The notes beneath the pieces were generated by a model. The model did not search any database. It was given only the letters and a program-made list of their open reading frames with translations, and was not told where the DNA came from. From Clostridiaceae bacterium (lineage in GTDB: Bacteria > Bacillota > Clostridia > Oscillospirales > Acutalibacteraceae), in assembly GCA_016296885.1 (NCBI GenBank), contig JAEDHT010000002.1, forward strand, positions 55,573 to 119,572: 64,000 nt of DNA, given 5' to 3'. The number at the start of each line of letters is the position of its first letter. Within the stretch, counting starts at the first letter, position 1. The position numbers and the translations under genes were made by a program. Shown here in pieces: positions 25,756 through 34,801 of this stretch.

Positions 25756-28254
25756 TTATTTAAAGCTATCTATCAACTGTGCCAAATACCTTTGTATTAT
25801 AACAACATCCATCATATTCACCTCAGAATCATGATTAACATCACTCTGACGTAATGATTTTGGTCCATAATTCTCATAAGTCGTGAGCTGAGCCATTATT
25901 TTTTGCAAAGCAGTTACATCTTCCATATTAATTTTGTTGTCACAATTTACATCACCAAACAAAAGGTCTGTGTCCTTATCATCTGAATCGGTATTATCAG
26001 GTTTAGGATCAGTGCTTGTGTCAGAATCGTCCATTATCAGGATATCATCAGAGTCATCTGAATCCTCCGGTCCGTCTATAATAATTACATCATCAGATGT
26101 ATCTGTGTCTGTGCTTAGATCATCAGTTTTCCATATTGCATAAAGAGTAACGTCACTGTCAAGCTCCAACTCATCACCCGGATTATATGTTGGCAACACG
26201 TCTTCTGAATTTTTACTCCAACCTAAGAAGATACATCCGGGATAAATCGGAGAAACAGCCGAAATTGTTACCTTTCCGTTTTCGTCACTTTGTTGAGACG
26301 TTATCTCGCCCGATGCACCATTAAGGTCATAGCTTAGGGTGTAGAAAGATGGTTCATCTGTCGAGATATCTTCTGTATCTGTTTCGATACCTGTTTCGGT
26401 ATCAGATTCTGTGTCTTGGCCTGAATCGGGTTCTATTTTCTCCCAAATAGCATACAGGCTCACATTACTTTTACTCACTACCTTTTTGCCCTCAGCCACG
26501 TTTGTGCCTGTGCCATCTGCTTTTGTGTTCCATGTCACAAAGGAATATCCATCTCTTACAAATGAATTGTTGAGAGTAGTTATGGTATCTCCATCTTCTC
26601 CACTTGTGTATGGCTTAAAAGGACCATCTGTTATCATCGACTCACCGTCTGCTGTAAGTCCGCCATTGCCATAATAGTTAAAATATATCTTATTGTCTGA
26701 ATCCGTGTCAGAGTCAGTAGTATCTTCAGGCACATCCACAGCCAAGGCCTTTATACGGAAGTTTACTCCCTGCTTTTCGCTAACATCTACCCATGTTTTG
26801 CCATCCCTGCTAAAGTAGCTCTCGCCTGCATTTGCTTTGTTATAAAACTTTATCCAACTCATATCATCTGTGATATCGCAAAGGAAAGACACCTTAACAT
26901 TTTCACCTTTTGTAAGGCTGATAACCACAGAGAATTTTTCGCCATTAGCAATATTTACAGCCTTATTCAGATTTATTGTGCGATAGCCACAATATACAGT
27001 TTTTCCGGTTTCTGTATGTACTAAATTTCCCTCTGTTGGAGATTGTGCATTTTCGGGCAGACCGGTATAAACATCAATTTTATAGTTTACATTTGCCTGA
27101 CGCGTGAAGAACGAAACTGCTTTGAGCTGTTGATCTCCCCTGGCTGTGTAAACATTAGACATAGATGCCTTACCATAGATACCACTACTTGATGCATCTT
27201 CTGCATAATCTGTAAATGCGGTTGTGCCGTCATACTGATAGTTGTATTTATAATCATCCTTGTCAGAATAGATAAAAAAACAAGCATCTTCGTTGATTAG
27301 GCATTTATCTTCATAAGATATCCATATATATCCATCATTGCCATAATCTGTTCCATAGCTGTTTTTTACAAGCCATGCACCTTTTTCTGTAGGGCGACAT
27401 CTTGAGCGGAAGTTCTCTACAGGGTAGTTGTCATCCCAACCAACAACTGTAACCTCATGGTTTGCCACTGCCGTACCATTGTAATAATAAGCACCTGTTT
27501 CACTGTTAATATAGGAATTGCTTGAATAGTATGCCAATACGCCTGCACCATAGTCCATAATATTCTTCTTTATATATGGAGCATCTTTCATAGAAATCCA
27601 GCGAGCCTCGGTCATAAGGGCTTCATTTACGGAATAAGCCTTTGAATTTTCAAACAAATTAGATTCAGAAAACATATTTGAATATGCGAACTCAGGATTT
27701 TTCTTTTCGTCTACAACGCCTGTCCATCTGGCAAGTGCCATAGATGTCATATAATGCATACCACCGGTTCTATATGGTCCATATGCTGTCTCTGAATAGT
27801 CTCCATCAAGCATACCAAACTGGTCGTAGGCGTGTGAATAAGAATAGTTAACCATATGTAGCTCAGATAAATCAATATTATCCAGGGTATAGCCTTTATC
27901 TGCAATTAAGCTTGATTCAGAAACAGCTACAGCACTATATGCCCAACAAGCCGAAGAACTTCCCTGATTAAGCACAGGAGTAATCCTGTTGAGGTCACGT
28001 GAATCATAGCTATCCGGAAGACTATCGCCTCTCACACCTAATTTGCCACCATCTGATATTGTCTCTGCGGTGTAATCCACATTGATATATCCTGTTGTAG
28101 GGTTAAGTGTCATTTCAGGACTATGTACTGTGCCCATGCTAAGCTCGTCCGATTCTGCACTATCTAGCGCACTTACATAAAAGCTATTGCAAATGCAACA
28201 TAGTAACATAGAAAAAATCAAAGTAATAGACACATACTTTTTAAATAATTTCAT
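25756..28254 (-). CDS. Secreted papain-family (C1A) cysteine protease with InlB repeats and C-terminal dockerin
   Basis: An 832-residue exported protease. A signal peptide occupies residues 1-29. The C1 peptidase domain spans about 80-320, with the catalytic Cys in LNQGSSSACWAYSAVAVSES, His in NHEVTVVGWDDNY, and Asn in WLVKNSYGTDYGNDGYIWISY. Residues 345-510 form a beta domain. Two InlB/Flg_new repeats follow (FNYYGNGG ... LYAIWEKI and LSYDLNGASG ... LYAIWKT), with Asp/Ser/Thr-rich linkers rich in DTDSD. The dockerin lies at about 770-830 (FGDVNCDNKINMEDVTALQKIMAQL; SDVNHDSEVNMMDVVIIQRYLAQLI). It probably docks on a cohesin at the cell surface and cleaves proteins outside the cell. A promoter lies about 50 bp upstream. 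Confidence 0.93.
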   Translation of the reverse strand: MKLFKKYVSITLIFSMLLCCICNSFYVSALDSAESDELSMGTVHSPEMTLNPTTGYINVDYTAETISDGGKLGVRGDSLPDSYDSRDLNRITPVLNQGSSSACWAYSAVAVSESSLIADKGYTLDNIDLSELHMVNYSYSHAYDQFGMLDGDYSETAYGPYRTGGMHYMTSMALARWTGVVDEKKNPEFAYSNMFSESNLFENSKAYSVNEALMTEARWISMKDAPYIKKNIMDYGAGVLAYYSSNSYINSETGAYYYNGTAVANHEVTVVGWDDNYPVENFRSRCRPTEKGAWLVKNSYGTDYGNDGYIWISYEDKCLINEDACFFIYSDKDDYKYNYQYDGTTAFTDYAEDASSSGIYGKASMSNVYTARGDQQLKAVSFFTRQANVNYKIDVYTGLPENAQSPTEGNLVHTETGKTVYCGYRTINLNKAVNIANGEKFSVVISLTKGENVKVSFLCDITDDMSWIKFYNKANAGESYFSRDGKTWVDVSEKQGVNFRIKALAVDVPEDTTDSDTDSDNKIYFNYYGNGGLTADGESMITDGPFKPYTSGEDGDTITTLNNSFVRDGYSFVTWNTKADGTGTNVAEGKKVVSKSNVSLYAIWEKIEPDSGQDTESDTETGIETDTEDISTDEPSFYTLSYDLNGASGEITSQQSDENGKVTISAVSPIYPGCIFLGWSKNSEDVLPTYNPGDELELDSDVTLYAIWKTDDLSTDTDTSDDVIIIDGPEDSDDSDDILIMDDSDTSTDPKPDNTDSDDKDTDLLFGDVNCDNKINMEDVTALQKIMAQLTTYENYGPKSLRQSDVNHDSEVNMMDVVIIQRYLAQLIDSFK

Positions 28255-28303
28255 AGCTATTCACTCCAAATATCATAATTTAATTTATAACAAATCCATA
28301 ATA

Positions 28304-28333
28304 ATGATATCACATATAGACAAATCAAGTCAA
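28304..28333 (-). promoter_or_regulatory. Promoter of the papain-dockerin gene
   Basis: A -35 TTGACT (28328-28333) and -10 TATCAT (28304-28309) with 18 bp spacing, about 50 bp upstream of the ATG at 28254. Confidence 0.6.
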
Positions 28334-28351
28334 TGCTTTTGCACAAGAAAA

Positions 28352-28378
28352 GAGCAATGGCACAATATGCCACTGCTC
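28352..28378 (-). terminator. Intrinsic terminator after the GDY-repeat dockerin gene
   Basis: GAGCAGTGGCA and TGCCATTGCTC pair with one mismatch on the minus strand, followed by a T-rich TTTTCTTGT. It lies 25 bp past the stop of the gene at 28403. Confidence 0.8.
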
Positions 28379-28402
28379 CCTTAATTCGGACTATTTAGTT
28401 AT

Positions 28403-29722
28403 TCAGAATGTAACAAGCTTTGCTACGCATTTTTGCATAAGTGTTACGTCAGACATTGTGAGTTTGCCGTCGCCATCCACATCAGCAGATTCAAACTGCT
28501 CATCTGTAAACTCAAACAGGTTAGCAAGATTTTTCTGCACCAGCACTACATCTGTGAGAGAAACATTTTCATCAGCATCAATGTCACCTAGAGAAGTAAT
28601 TATGGTTTCGATAGTATTGCCTATTTCATCAAGCTTATCACCTAAATCTTCAAGACCTGTCATGATTTTCTGATATTTTTCCGGCAATACATCATATAGC
28701 ATAACAACTATCGTTCTTACAATATCTTCTATTTTTGAGTCTTTTAATGACATGAGCTGTGCCATTATTCCCTCTATATCGCCATTATATTCCACGCCAA
28801 CGAGATCAAGAACATCCTTCACAAGTTCGAACATACCGGAATAATCGCCATTCTCTATTTTTTCTGCAAATGTGTAATCGCCATTACAAAGTGCAACTAA
28901 AGCATCATAATACTTAGCAACAAATTCAAGCACCTTGCCATCTTCGCCTATGTATTCTTCTGTAAGCTCGTCTAAATCGCTCTTATTGATAGCATCAAAC
29001 AATGCTTCAAGATTAACATTCTCGTTTGCAATAATATCTTCTATCCAGCTATAGTCACCACTTAGCAATCCGGTGATATAGGAGAAATCTTCGCCAATGA
29101 TATCCTTAATAATAGAATAATCACCATTTAGGAAATCACAATTGATATTTCCGTTAGCAAGAAGACGGTCAATCTCTTTGTTTATATCGACATTCTGGAA
29201 AAACTCCTGCAATGCTGTGTAGTCGCCATTGAGAATTTCGTAATACTCGTTATAATCACCCTTAAGACTTTTTTCAATCTTTTCGAGAAGTGTTTCGAGG
29301 AAAACTGTATAATACTTATCCTCAACATAGCTACCTAGGTATTGTGATTGGAGATCATCGAGGTCAACTTCACCGATTGAATCAAACAAGCTGTCTATTA
29401 TAGCATCCCATTCTTCGGTTTGTTGAAGCTCACCAAAAGGCAGGTTACCATCGAAAATTGCTCCCCAATCATAGTCGGAGTTAAAGAAAGAAGACCAATC
29501 CACCTGAACTAAACCCATAAGAAAATCGCTGTTAAACATACCACTGAAGATATCAAAATAACTACCAAGACCTTCTTTGAGGGCCTGATTTGTTGCAATT
29601 TCAACCTTTGTCTCATTTTTTTCGGCTGCTTTTGCTGTCATAATCGGAGCTGTTGCTACCATCCCCAATGCAAGAACAAGCGACAAAACTGATGATGCTA
29701 CCTTTCTAATTGAATTTCTCAT
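28403..29722 (-). CDS. Secreted dockerin protein with GDY repeats, function unknown
   Basis: A 439-residue exported protein. Residues 1-32 are a signal peptide (MRNSIRKVASSVLSLVLALG ... AKA). The middle, about 60-330, is acidic and repeats a short unit L/N-x-GDY-(S/T)-x-(I/L/F) at least six times, for example LNGDYSIIKDI, LLSGDYSWIEDI, LNGDYTALQEF, CNGDYTFAEKI and ENGDYSGMFEL. The dockerin is C-terminal, about 378-437 (GDIDADENVSLTDVVLVQKNLANL; ADVDGDGKLTMSDVTLMQKCVAKL). I know no family for the repeat region. CCCCCC-rich sequence (GGGGGG on the coding strand) precedes the ATG as ribosome binding site. It has its own promoter and terminator, so it is a single-gene unit. Confidence 0.82.
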   Translation of the reverse strand: MRNSIRKVASSVLSLVLALGMVATAPIMTAKAAEKNETKVEIATNQALKEGLGSYFDIFSGMFNSDFLMGLVQVDWSSFFNSDYDWGAIFDGNLPFGELQQTEEWDAIIDSLFDSIGEVDLDDLQSQYLGSYVEDKYYTVFLETLLEKIEKSLKGDYNEYYEILNGDYTALQEFFQNVDINKEIDRLLANGNINCDFLNGDYSIIKDIIGEDFSYITGLLSGDYSWIEDIIANENVNLEALFDAINKSDLDELTEEYIGEDGKVLEFVAKYYDALVALCNGDYTFAEKIENGDYSGMFELVKDVLDLVGVEYNGDIEGIMAQLMSLKDSKIEDIVRTIVVMLYDVLPEKYQKIMTGLEDLGDKLDEIGNTIETIITSLGDIDADENVSLTDVVLVQKNLANLFEFTDEQFESADVDGDGKLTMSDVTLMQKCVAKLVTF

Positions 29723-29774
29723 AAAAATACCCCCCAGTAAAAGTTAATACATCTGTAGATTCTTCCACACCATT

Positions 29775-29803
29775 ATTTTACATCATTTTTTGTGCAAAGT
29801 CAA
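29775..29803 (-). promoter_or_regulatory. Promoter of the GDY-repeat dockerin gene
   Basis: A -35 TTGACT (29798-29803) and -10 TAAAAT (29775-29780) with 17-bp spacing, about 50 bp upstream of the ATG. The rest of the gap up to 30004 is AT-rich and shows nothing further. Confidence 0.7.
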
Positions 29804-30006
29804 GTAAGGAAATCTCTATTACCACAATTATTCTATCTAAAATAACACCATTAATTACCATTTTTCTTGCAATCAACATTATAGGTTTATTTTCTTCATA
29901 TCTTATTGTAAATCTGCACTGGTCAATTATTACTCAATTAAACAGCATAAAAACATTATCCTATACTACAAAACATTCTAATTATTCTAATTTTCTAAAC
30001 GTAAAC

Positions 30007-30043
30007 AAAAAGGCAACCGATGCCAAACGAAACATCAGTTGCC
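30007..30043 (-). terminator. Intrinsic terminator after the zinc-ribbon gene
   Basis: GGCAACTGATG and CATCGGTTGCC form an 11-bp stem (one G-U pair) on the minus strand at 30012-30043, followed by five U. It closes the efp transcript. Confidence 0.9.
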
Positions 30044-30061
30044 AAAAGAAAGGAGTGCTAA

Positions 30062-30646
30062 TTAATTTTCAGTTTCCATATCATTTGACTCGTCATATTC
30101 TATGTCCGAATCAGAGAAGTCAAATTCGAGATTTTCGCCACAGTTAGGGCATTTGATCTCGCCTTCGAGGAGAACATCTTCACTCACGTAAATCTTCTCA
30201 TCACATGAAGGACAGGTTATTTCAAAAAACTCATCAGAATCAGAATCTTCTACATCCAAATCATCAAGTTCGTCTGTATCTTGCTCCTCATCATAGCCCT
30301 CATAATCCTCGTCTTCTTCGTCATCAAAGCTATAAAGATCATCTTCATCGTCGAGATCGTCATCGTCATCGAAATCATCTTCGTCATCATCAATATAGCC
30401 GAACTCTTCGTCAAGCTCATATAGAAGATCATCGAAATCGTCCTCTAATGTTGCCAAATCTTCATCAACAGAATCAATATGCTCGTTAGACTCAGCAACT
30501 GCCTTCTTAAGTTCGTTAATCTCTGAGGTAACTGAATCCATAAAGTTAATTAAAGAATTAATAACCTTAACTTCGTCATTATCTGCATCAAGCTTCAAGC
30601 CATCAGCCAAGCCTTTAATATATGCAATCTTCTCTGTAAGAGTCAT
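30062..30646 (-). CDS. Acidic coiled protein with C-terminal zinc ribbon (CD1247 N-terminal domain type)
   Basis: A 194-residue cytoplasmic protein. Residues 1-85 are helical (LTEKIAYIKGLADGLKLD, then a SEINELKKAVAESNEHI coiled stretch) and resemble the small domain named after Clostridioides difficile CD1247. Residues 85-145 are an almost pure Asp/Glu tract. A zinc ribbon follows, with CPSC and CPNC about 25 residues apart. The function is unknown. It lies 39 bp downstream of efp and shares its terminator, a pairing that suggests a translation-linked role, but that is inference. Confidence 0.8.
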   Translation of the reverse strand: MTLTEKIAYIKGLADGLKLDADNDEVKVINSLINFMDSVTSEINELKKAVAESNEHIDSVDEDLATLEDDFDDLLYELDEEFGYIDDDEDDFDDDDDLDDEDDLYSFDDEEDEDYEGYDEEQDTDELDDLDVEDSDSDEFFEITCPSCDEKIYVSEDVLLEGEIKCPNCGENLEFDFSDSDIEYDESNDMETEN

Positions 30647-30684
30647 AACAAATCAATCCTTTCTAAAGGTGTGCTTATATGTTA

Positions 30685-31245
30685 TTAGTTAGCACGACCC
30701 AGATATTCGCCTGTTCTTGTGTCGATCTGAATCTTCTCGCCCTCGTCAATGAAAAGCGGAACCTTGATCTCGGCACCAGTCTCGAGAACTGCTGGCTTTT
30801 GAACATTTGTTGCAGTGTCTCCCTTAAAGCCAGGCTCAGTCTCTGTAACGGTGAGAACAACAAAGTTAGGTGGCTCTACACCAAAAACATTGCCCTTATA
30901 AGAAAGAACCTTACAGATCTCATTTTCCTTCACAAACTTGAAATTGTCGTTCAAAACGTTCTTGTTGATCGGGATCTGCTCGTATGTTTCATTATCCATG
31001 AAGTAATATAGCTCGCCATCGTTGTAAAGATACTCCATATCACGTCTCTCGATAAAAGCTGTAGGGTATTTATCGTTAGGGTTGAAAGTCTTTTCAACAA
31101 CGCTTCCTGTGATAACATTTCTAATTTTTGTGCGAACAAAAGCTGCGCCCTTACCAGGCTTAACATGCTGAAATTCTATAATAGAAACAACCTGGCCATC
31201 CATTTCGAATGTAACGCCGTTTCTAAAATCTCCTGCGGTAATCAT
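30685..31245 (-). CDS. efp: Elongation factor P
   Basis: EF-P enters stalled ribosomes and helps form peptide bonds at polyproline. The 186-residue protein has the N-terminal KOW-like domain with the tip loop HVKPGKGAAFV carrying Lys32, the middle OB domain and the C-terminal OB domain with the signature GDTATNVQKPAVLETGAEIKVP. The Lys tip residue places it with the lysine-type EF-P proteins of Firmicutes. AGGAGGGG lies before the ATG, and the promoter is near 31300. Confidence 0.97.
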   Translation of the reverse strand: MITAGDFRNGVTFEMDGQVVSIIEFQHVKPGKGAAFVRTKIRNVITGSVVEKTFNPNDKYPTAFIERRDMEYLYNDGELYYFMDNETYEQIPINKNVLNDNFKFVKENEICKVLSYKGNVFGVEPPNFVVLTVTETEPGFKGDTATNVQKPAVLETGAEIKVPLFIDEGEKIQIDTRTGEYLGRAN

Positions 31246-31299
31246 TGGTACCCCTCCTAAATATTTTGAAAATCATAAACACTGACTTCCATTTTGTCT

Positions 31300-31328
31300 A
31301 TTATACATAACATATGCAAAAAAAGCAA
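31300..31328 (-). promoter_or_regulatory. Promoter of efp
   Basis: A -35 TTGCTT (31323-31328) and a perfect -10 TATAAT (31300-31305) with 17 bp spacing. Confidence 0.7.
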
Positions 31329-31426
31329 TAGTTTTACAAATTTTTATGCCATCCACTTAGAATATCTTTGCTATATAGTTATTTTACAACTAATAATATA
31401 CACCAAATCGACCATAAAAGAAATGG

Positions 31427-31458
31427 GCTGTCTTACTAATTAAAGCAAGGCAACCCCG
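31427..31458 (-). terminator. Imperfect terminator after the leucine-rich repeat gene
   Basis: GGGGTTGCCTTGC and GTAAGACAGCCC pair with a bulge and one mismatch, followed by a T-rich CATTTCTTTTAT on the minus strand, about 20 bp past the stop at 31477. Confidence 0.55.
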
Positions 31459-31476
31459 TGAAATTAAAGTTTGTTT

Positions 31477-33615
31477 TTAATTGCTTTTGGTAGCTTCAAA
31501 GCTCGTAATAAGCTTTGCTATGTATTTTTGAATCAACACAACATCTTCCATTGTAATTTTAGTATCGCCGTTTACATCAGCTAAAACTGTCTGATCAGGT
31601 GTAAGCTCGATAAGCTTTGCAATTGCCTTTTGAAGCATTACGACATCAAGCATTGTGATTTCTCCGTCACCGTCAGCATCACCAACTGTGCCTTTGGGTT
31701 CATCAGTTTCGGTATCATCAGTTGATGTGTCGGTGTCTGTAGGTTGATCGGTGCTTGTATCCGTATCCGATGGTTTTGTATCGCTGTCTGTTGATGTGTC
31801 GGTGTCAGTTGGTTTAGTATCGCTATCTTTAGCTGTGTCAGTGTTAGAGTCAGAATCTTCTTCCGGCTTATTAATAATTACAAAGTCTATTTTGTTATCC
31901 TTAGCATATGTTTCTACGTATGACTCTGCATAACCGTAGATTATTAAACTATCGCAACCCCTAAACGCATAATCTCCTATGCTTGTTACGCTGGAAGGAA
32001 TTGTTATGGTTGTTAAGCTCTTGCAGTATGCAAACGCAGAATCACCTATATTTGTTACGCTATCTGAGAATGTTATACTTTTTAAGCTGTAGCAATGAGA
32101 AAACGCACTCCTACCTATACTTGTTACGCGGTCTGGGATTGTTACACTTGTTAAACTTCCGCAAGAGGAAAATGCTAAATTACCTATACTAGTTACGCTG
32201 TCTGGGATTGTTATGTTTGATAAGCTGTCGCAAACAGCAAATGCAGAATCACCTATGCTTGTTACGCTTTCTGGGATTGTTATGCTTGTTAAGCTGGAGC
32301 AAGCAAAAAACGCAGAATCTCCTATGCTCGTTACGCTTTCTGGGATTGTTATGCTTGTTAAGCTGGAGCAACCAAAAAACGCAGAATCTCCTATGCTTGT
32401 TACGCTGTTGCCAATCGTTACACTTGTTAAGTTTTCGCAAAAGGAAAACGCATAATTTTCTATACTAGTTAGGCTGTCCGGGATTGTTATGCTTGTTAAG
32501 CTGTCGCAAGATGCAAATGTAGAATCTCCTATCGTGGTTAAACCGTTGCCAAGCGTTACGCTTGTTAAGCCCGTACAATTCGAAAACACATCCTCACCTA
32601 TGCTTGTTACACTGTCTGGGATCGTTACATCTGTCAATCCATTGCACCAAGCAAATGTATGGTCACCTATACTTGTTACGCTATCCGGGATTGTTATGCT
32701 TTTTAAGCCAGTGCAACCCGAAAACGCAGAATTACCTATGCTTGTTAAACTACCTGGGATTGTTATGTTTGTTAAACTGTTGCAACCTGCAAATGAATAA
32801 TCTCCTATCATGGTTACACCGTTGCCGAGCGTTATGCTTTTTAAACTAGTACAACCCGAAAACAAATCGTTTTCTATTATGGTTACACCATCCGGGATTG
32901 TTATGTTTGTTAAGCTATTGCACCTAGTAAACGCATGATTACTTATACTTGTTACGCTATCTGGGATTACTACGCTTGTTAAGCTAACGCAATCTGCAAA
33001 TGCGTAACAACCTATGCTTGTTACGCTGTTACCAATCGTTATGCTTGTTAAGCCAGTACAGTCAGAAAACATATAGTGTTCTATTATGGTTACACCATCC
33101 GGGATTGTTATGTTTGTTAAACTTTTACAACTAGCAAACGCATAATCATCTATGCTTGTTACACTATCAGGAATTGTTATACTTGTTAAACTCTTGCAGT
33201 ACCCAAACGCAGAATTACCTATATATGTTACGCTATCTGGGATTGTTATACTTTTTAAGCTGTAGCAATGAGAAAATGCACTCCTACCTATACTTGTTAC
33301 GCTGTTTCCTATTAAAACCTTTTCGATTTTCTCACCATATCTGTACCATGGTGCAGAACCATCCCAATCCGTCATATCACCTGTACCACTAATTGTTAGG
33401 GTACCCGTCGCACTGTCAAATGTGTATGTAAGATTTTCTCCACAGCTTCCGCTGTCGTCCTCTGCTTCACCACGAGGTGTGGCATGGTATTTTTTTGTGC
33501 CAACTGTTACGCTTTTTATTGGCTCATCCTCCTGCATAGCCCCTGCTGTAGCCAATGACGATAAAACCATAATAGCTGATAAGATGATTGCTAATAGTTT
33601 TTTTGCTTTACTCAT
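31477..33615 (-). CDS. Secreted BspA-like leucine-rich repeat protein with C-terminal dockerin
   Basis: A 712-residue exported surface protein. The start is set at ATG 33615 (MSKAKKLLAII), preceded by AAGGAGA; a longer frame has no such site. A signal peptide covers residues 1-26. Residues about 90-550 are 20 tandem 23-residue LRR_5/BspA repeats of the pattern SVTSIGxxAFxxCxSLTSITIPD. A Thr/Ser/Asp-rich linker with repeated TDSDTKPSDTDTSTD follows, then the dockerin (GDADGDGEITMLDVVMLQKAIAKLI; ADVNGDTKITMEDVVLIQKYIAKLI). BspA-type repeats often bind host or bacterial surface proteins; with a dockerin the protein should be displayed on a cohesin scaffold. Confidence 0.93.
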   Translation of the reverse strand: MSKAKKLLAIILSAIMVLSSLATAGAMQEDEPIKSVTVGTKKYHATPRGEAEDDSGSCGENLTYTFDSATGTLTISGTGDMTDWDGSAPWYRYGEKIEKVLIGNSVTSIGRSAFSHCYSLKSITIPDSVTYIGNSAFGYCKSLTSITIPDSVTSIDDYAFASCKSLTNITIPDGVTIIEHYMFSDCTGLTSITIGNSVTSIGCYAFADCVSLTSVVIPDSVTSISNHAFTRCNSLTNITIPDGVTIIENDLFSGCTSLKSITLGNGVTMIGDYSFAGCNSLTNITIPGSLTSIGNSAFSGCTGLKSITIPDSVTSIGDHTFAWCNGLTDVTIPDSVTSIGEDVFSNCTGLTSVTLGNGLTTIGDSTFASCDSLTSITIPDSLTSIENYAFSFCENLTSVTIGNSVTSIGDSAFFGCSSLTSITIPESVTSIGDSAFFACSSLTSITIPESVTSIGDSAFAVCDSLSNITIPDSVTSIGNLAFSSCGSLTSVTIPDRVTSIGRSAFSHCYSLKSITFSDSVTNIGDSAFAYCKSLTTITIPSSVTSIGDYAFRGCDSLIIYGYAESYVETYAKDNKIDFVIINKPEEDSDSNTDTAKDSDTKPTDTDTSTDSDTKPSDTDTSTDQPTDTDTSTDDTETDEPKGTVGDADGDGEITMLDVVMLQKAIAKLIELTPDQTVLADVNGDTKITMEDVVLIQKYIAKLITSFEATKSN
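31940..33330. repeat. Tandem 69-bp repeats coding the leucine-rich domain
   Basis: About 20 units of 69 bp. Most begin near CTATGCTTGTTACGCT on the plus strand and encode 23 residues each. The unit pair at about 32,030-32,110 is nearly identical to the pair at about 33,205-33,290, which suggests internal duplication or gene conversion. Confidence 0.9.
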
Positions 33616-33712
33616 GTTGTGTTCTCCTTTACCATTGTTTTTGCCTTGTACATACAATATATTGCTGATTATGTTGCAAAGTCTTTTAGATAATATTTGT
33701 TTCTTTAGATTT

Positions 33713-33741
33713 ATTATACTAACTTCTATTGTATAAATCAA
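33713..33741 (-). promoter_or_regulatory. Promoter of the leucine-rich dockerin gene
   Basis: A -35 TTGATT (33736-33741) and a perfect -10 TATAAT (33713-33718) with 17 bp spacing, about 100 bp upstream of the ATG. Confidence 0.75.
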
Positions 33742-33848
33742 TATGATTTTATATAAATTTACGAATTGCTAATAATATTTAAACTTTAGTTTGTAAATCA
33801 CATCACAGACTAAATAACAAACAAATATCTATCTCAATGTCCAAAGAA

Positions 33849-33876
33849 ACCCACTAACATATAAGCCATGTGGGGT
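33849..33876 (-). terminator. Terminator-like hairpin after the ZIP transporter gene
   Basis: CCCCAC and GTGGG bracket an AT-rich loop on the minus strand, followed by TTTCTTT. It lies about 90 bp past the ZIP gene stop and is the only such element before the next promoter. The rest of 33742-33963 is AT-rich with no gene. Confidence 0.5.
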
Positions 33877-33963
33877 ATTACCAAAAAGCACCTATAATCT
33901 CACAATTTGCAATAATCACTATATTGTATATATTCAGAATAAAATGAGAGTATAGCAAAAAAG

Positions 33964-34716
33964 TTATCCCAACAATACATCTGTTACGAGCATAACACAA
34001 AAACCTACAAGCAGAGCATAGGTTGCGCCACGTTCATTTCCATGGGCATGGGTTTCGGGAATCATTTCATCACTGATAACATACAGCATTGTACCGCCTG
34101 CAAAGGCAAGCGCAATCGGAAGGATAGCAGAAGCGATGCTAACGGCAAAATATCCGATTAAAGTACCGATTACTTCAACAAGACCGGTTATTATAGCGCA
34201 GACAAAAGTCTTTCGTGGGGTTACACCGGCAGAAAGCATCGGGCCAATAATTACCATACCCTCAGGGATATTTTGCAATGCTATACCTCCTGCTATTATA
34301 AACGCTTGAGTATTATCACCTGAACCAAAGCCTACACCGGCGGCAATTCCCTCTGGCAGGTTGTGAATAGCAATAGCAGTTACAAACAACAACACCTTGC
34401 TCAAATTTGAATTATTATGAGGTTCAATATCAGAACCAACCATTTTATGAAGATGTGGCACCAGCTTGTCAATTAAGTTAAGGCAAACTGCGCCCAAAAA
34501 TATTCCGGCAATTGTGAAAAACAGCCCATACTTTCCGCCGTAATCCAGCGACGGAAGAATAAGCCCTAATATAGCAGCGGCAAGCATAACACCTGCGGCA
34601 AAAGACAGCACAATATCCGAAAATTTATGAGATATTTTTTTAAAAATAAATCCTATTAAAGCCCCTATTACAGTTGCTCCCCCAACGCCCAGAGCCGTAA
34701 GCAATACTATTTTCAT
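33964..34716 (-). CDS. ZIP-family divalent metal transporter (ZupT-like)
   Basis: A 250-residue membrane protein with eight hydrophobic segments. The metal-binding motif of TM4, HNLPEGIAAGVGFG, and of TM5, LQNIPEGMVIIGP, identify the ZIP family. A His-containing cytosolic loop (LVPHLHKMVGSDIEPHNN) lies between TM3 and TM4. It should import zinc, iron or manganese. The start is ATG 34716 after AAAGGAG. It follows the rubredoxin gene by 85 bp and shares strand with the superoxide reductase, suggesting a redox/metal operon. Confidence 0.93.
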   Translation of the reverse strand: MKIVLLTALGVGGATVIGALIGFIFKKISHKFSDIVLSFAAGVMLAAAILGLILPSLDYGGKYGLFFTIAGIFLGAVCLNLIDKLVPHLHKMVGSDIEPHNNSNLSKVLLFVTAIAIHNLPEGIAAGVGFGSGDNTQAFIIAGGIALQNIPEGMVIIGPMLSAGVTPRKTFVCAIITGLVEVIGTLIGYFAVSIASAILPIALAFAGGTMLYVISDEMIPETHAHGNERGATYALLVGFCVMLVTDVLLG

Positions 34717-34801
34717 AAATAACTCCTTTAAAAAAACTCCCCACATTTAAACTCCTAAATAAATGGTGTTTAATGTGGGAAGTTTACTTTCTAATCAACC
34801 T

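Noticed and set aside
30205..30489. His/Arg-rich plus-strand frame within the zinc-ribbon gene.
   Set aside because: It is the antisense of the Asp/Glu tract; composition alone makes it look unusual.
31983..32849. Plus-strand open frames rich in Leu/Lys inside the leucine-rich repeat gene.
   Set aside because: They are antisense shadows of the 69-bp repeats, with no ribosome binding sites.
31940..33330. Regularly spaced repeats as a possible CRISPR array.
   Set aside because: The units are contiguous coding repeats in one open frame, without spacers or cas genes.
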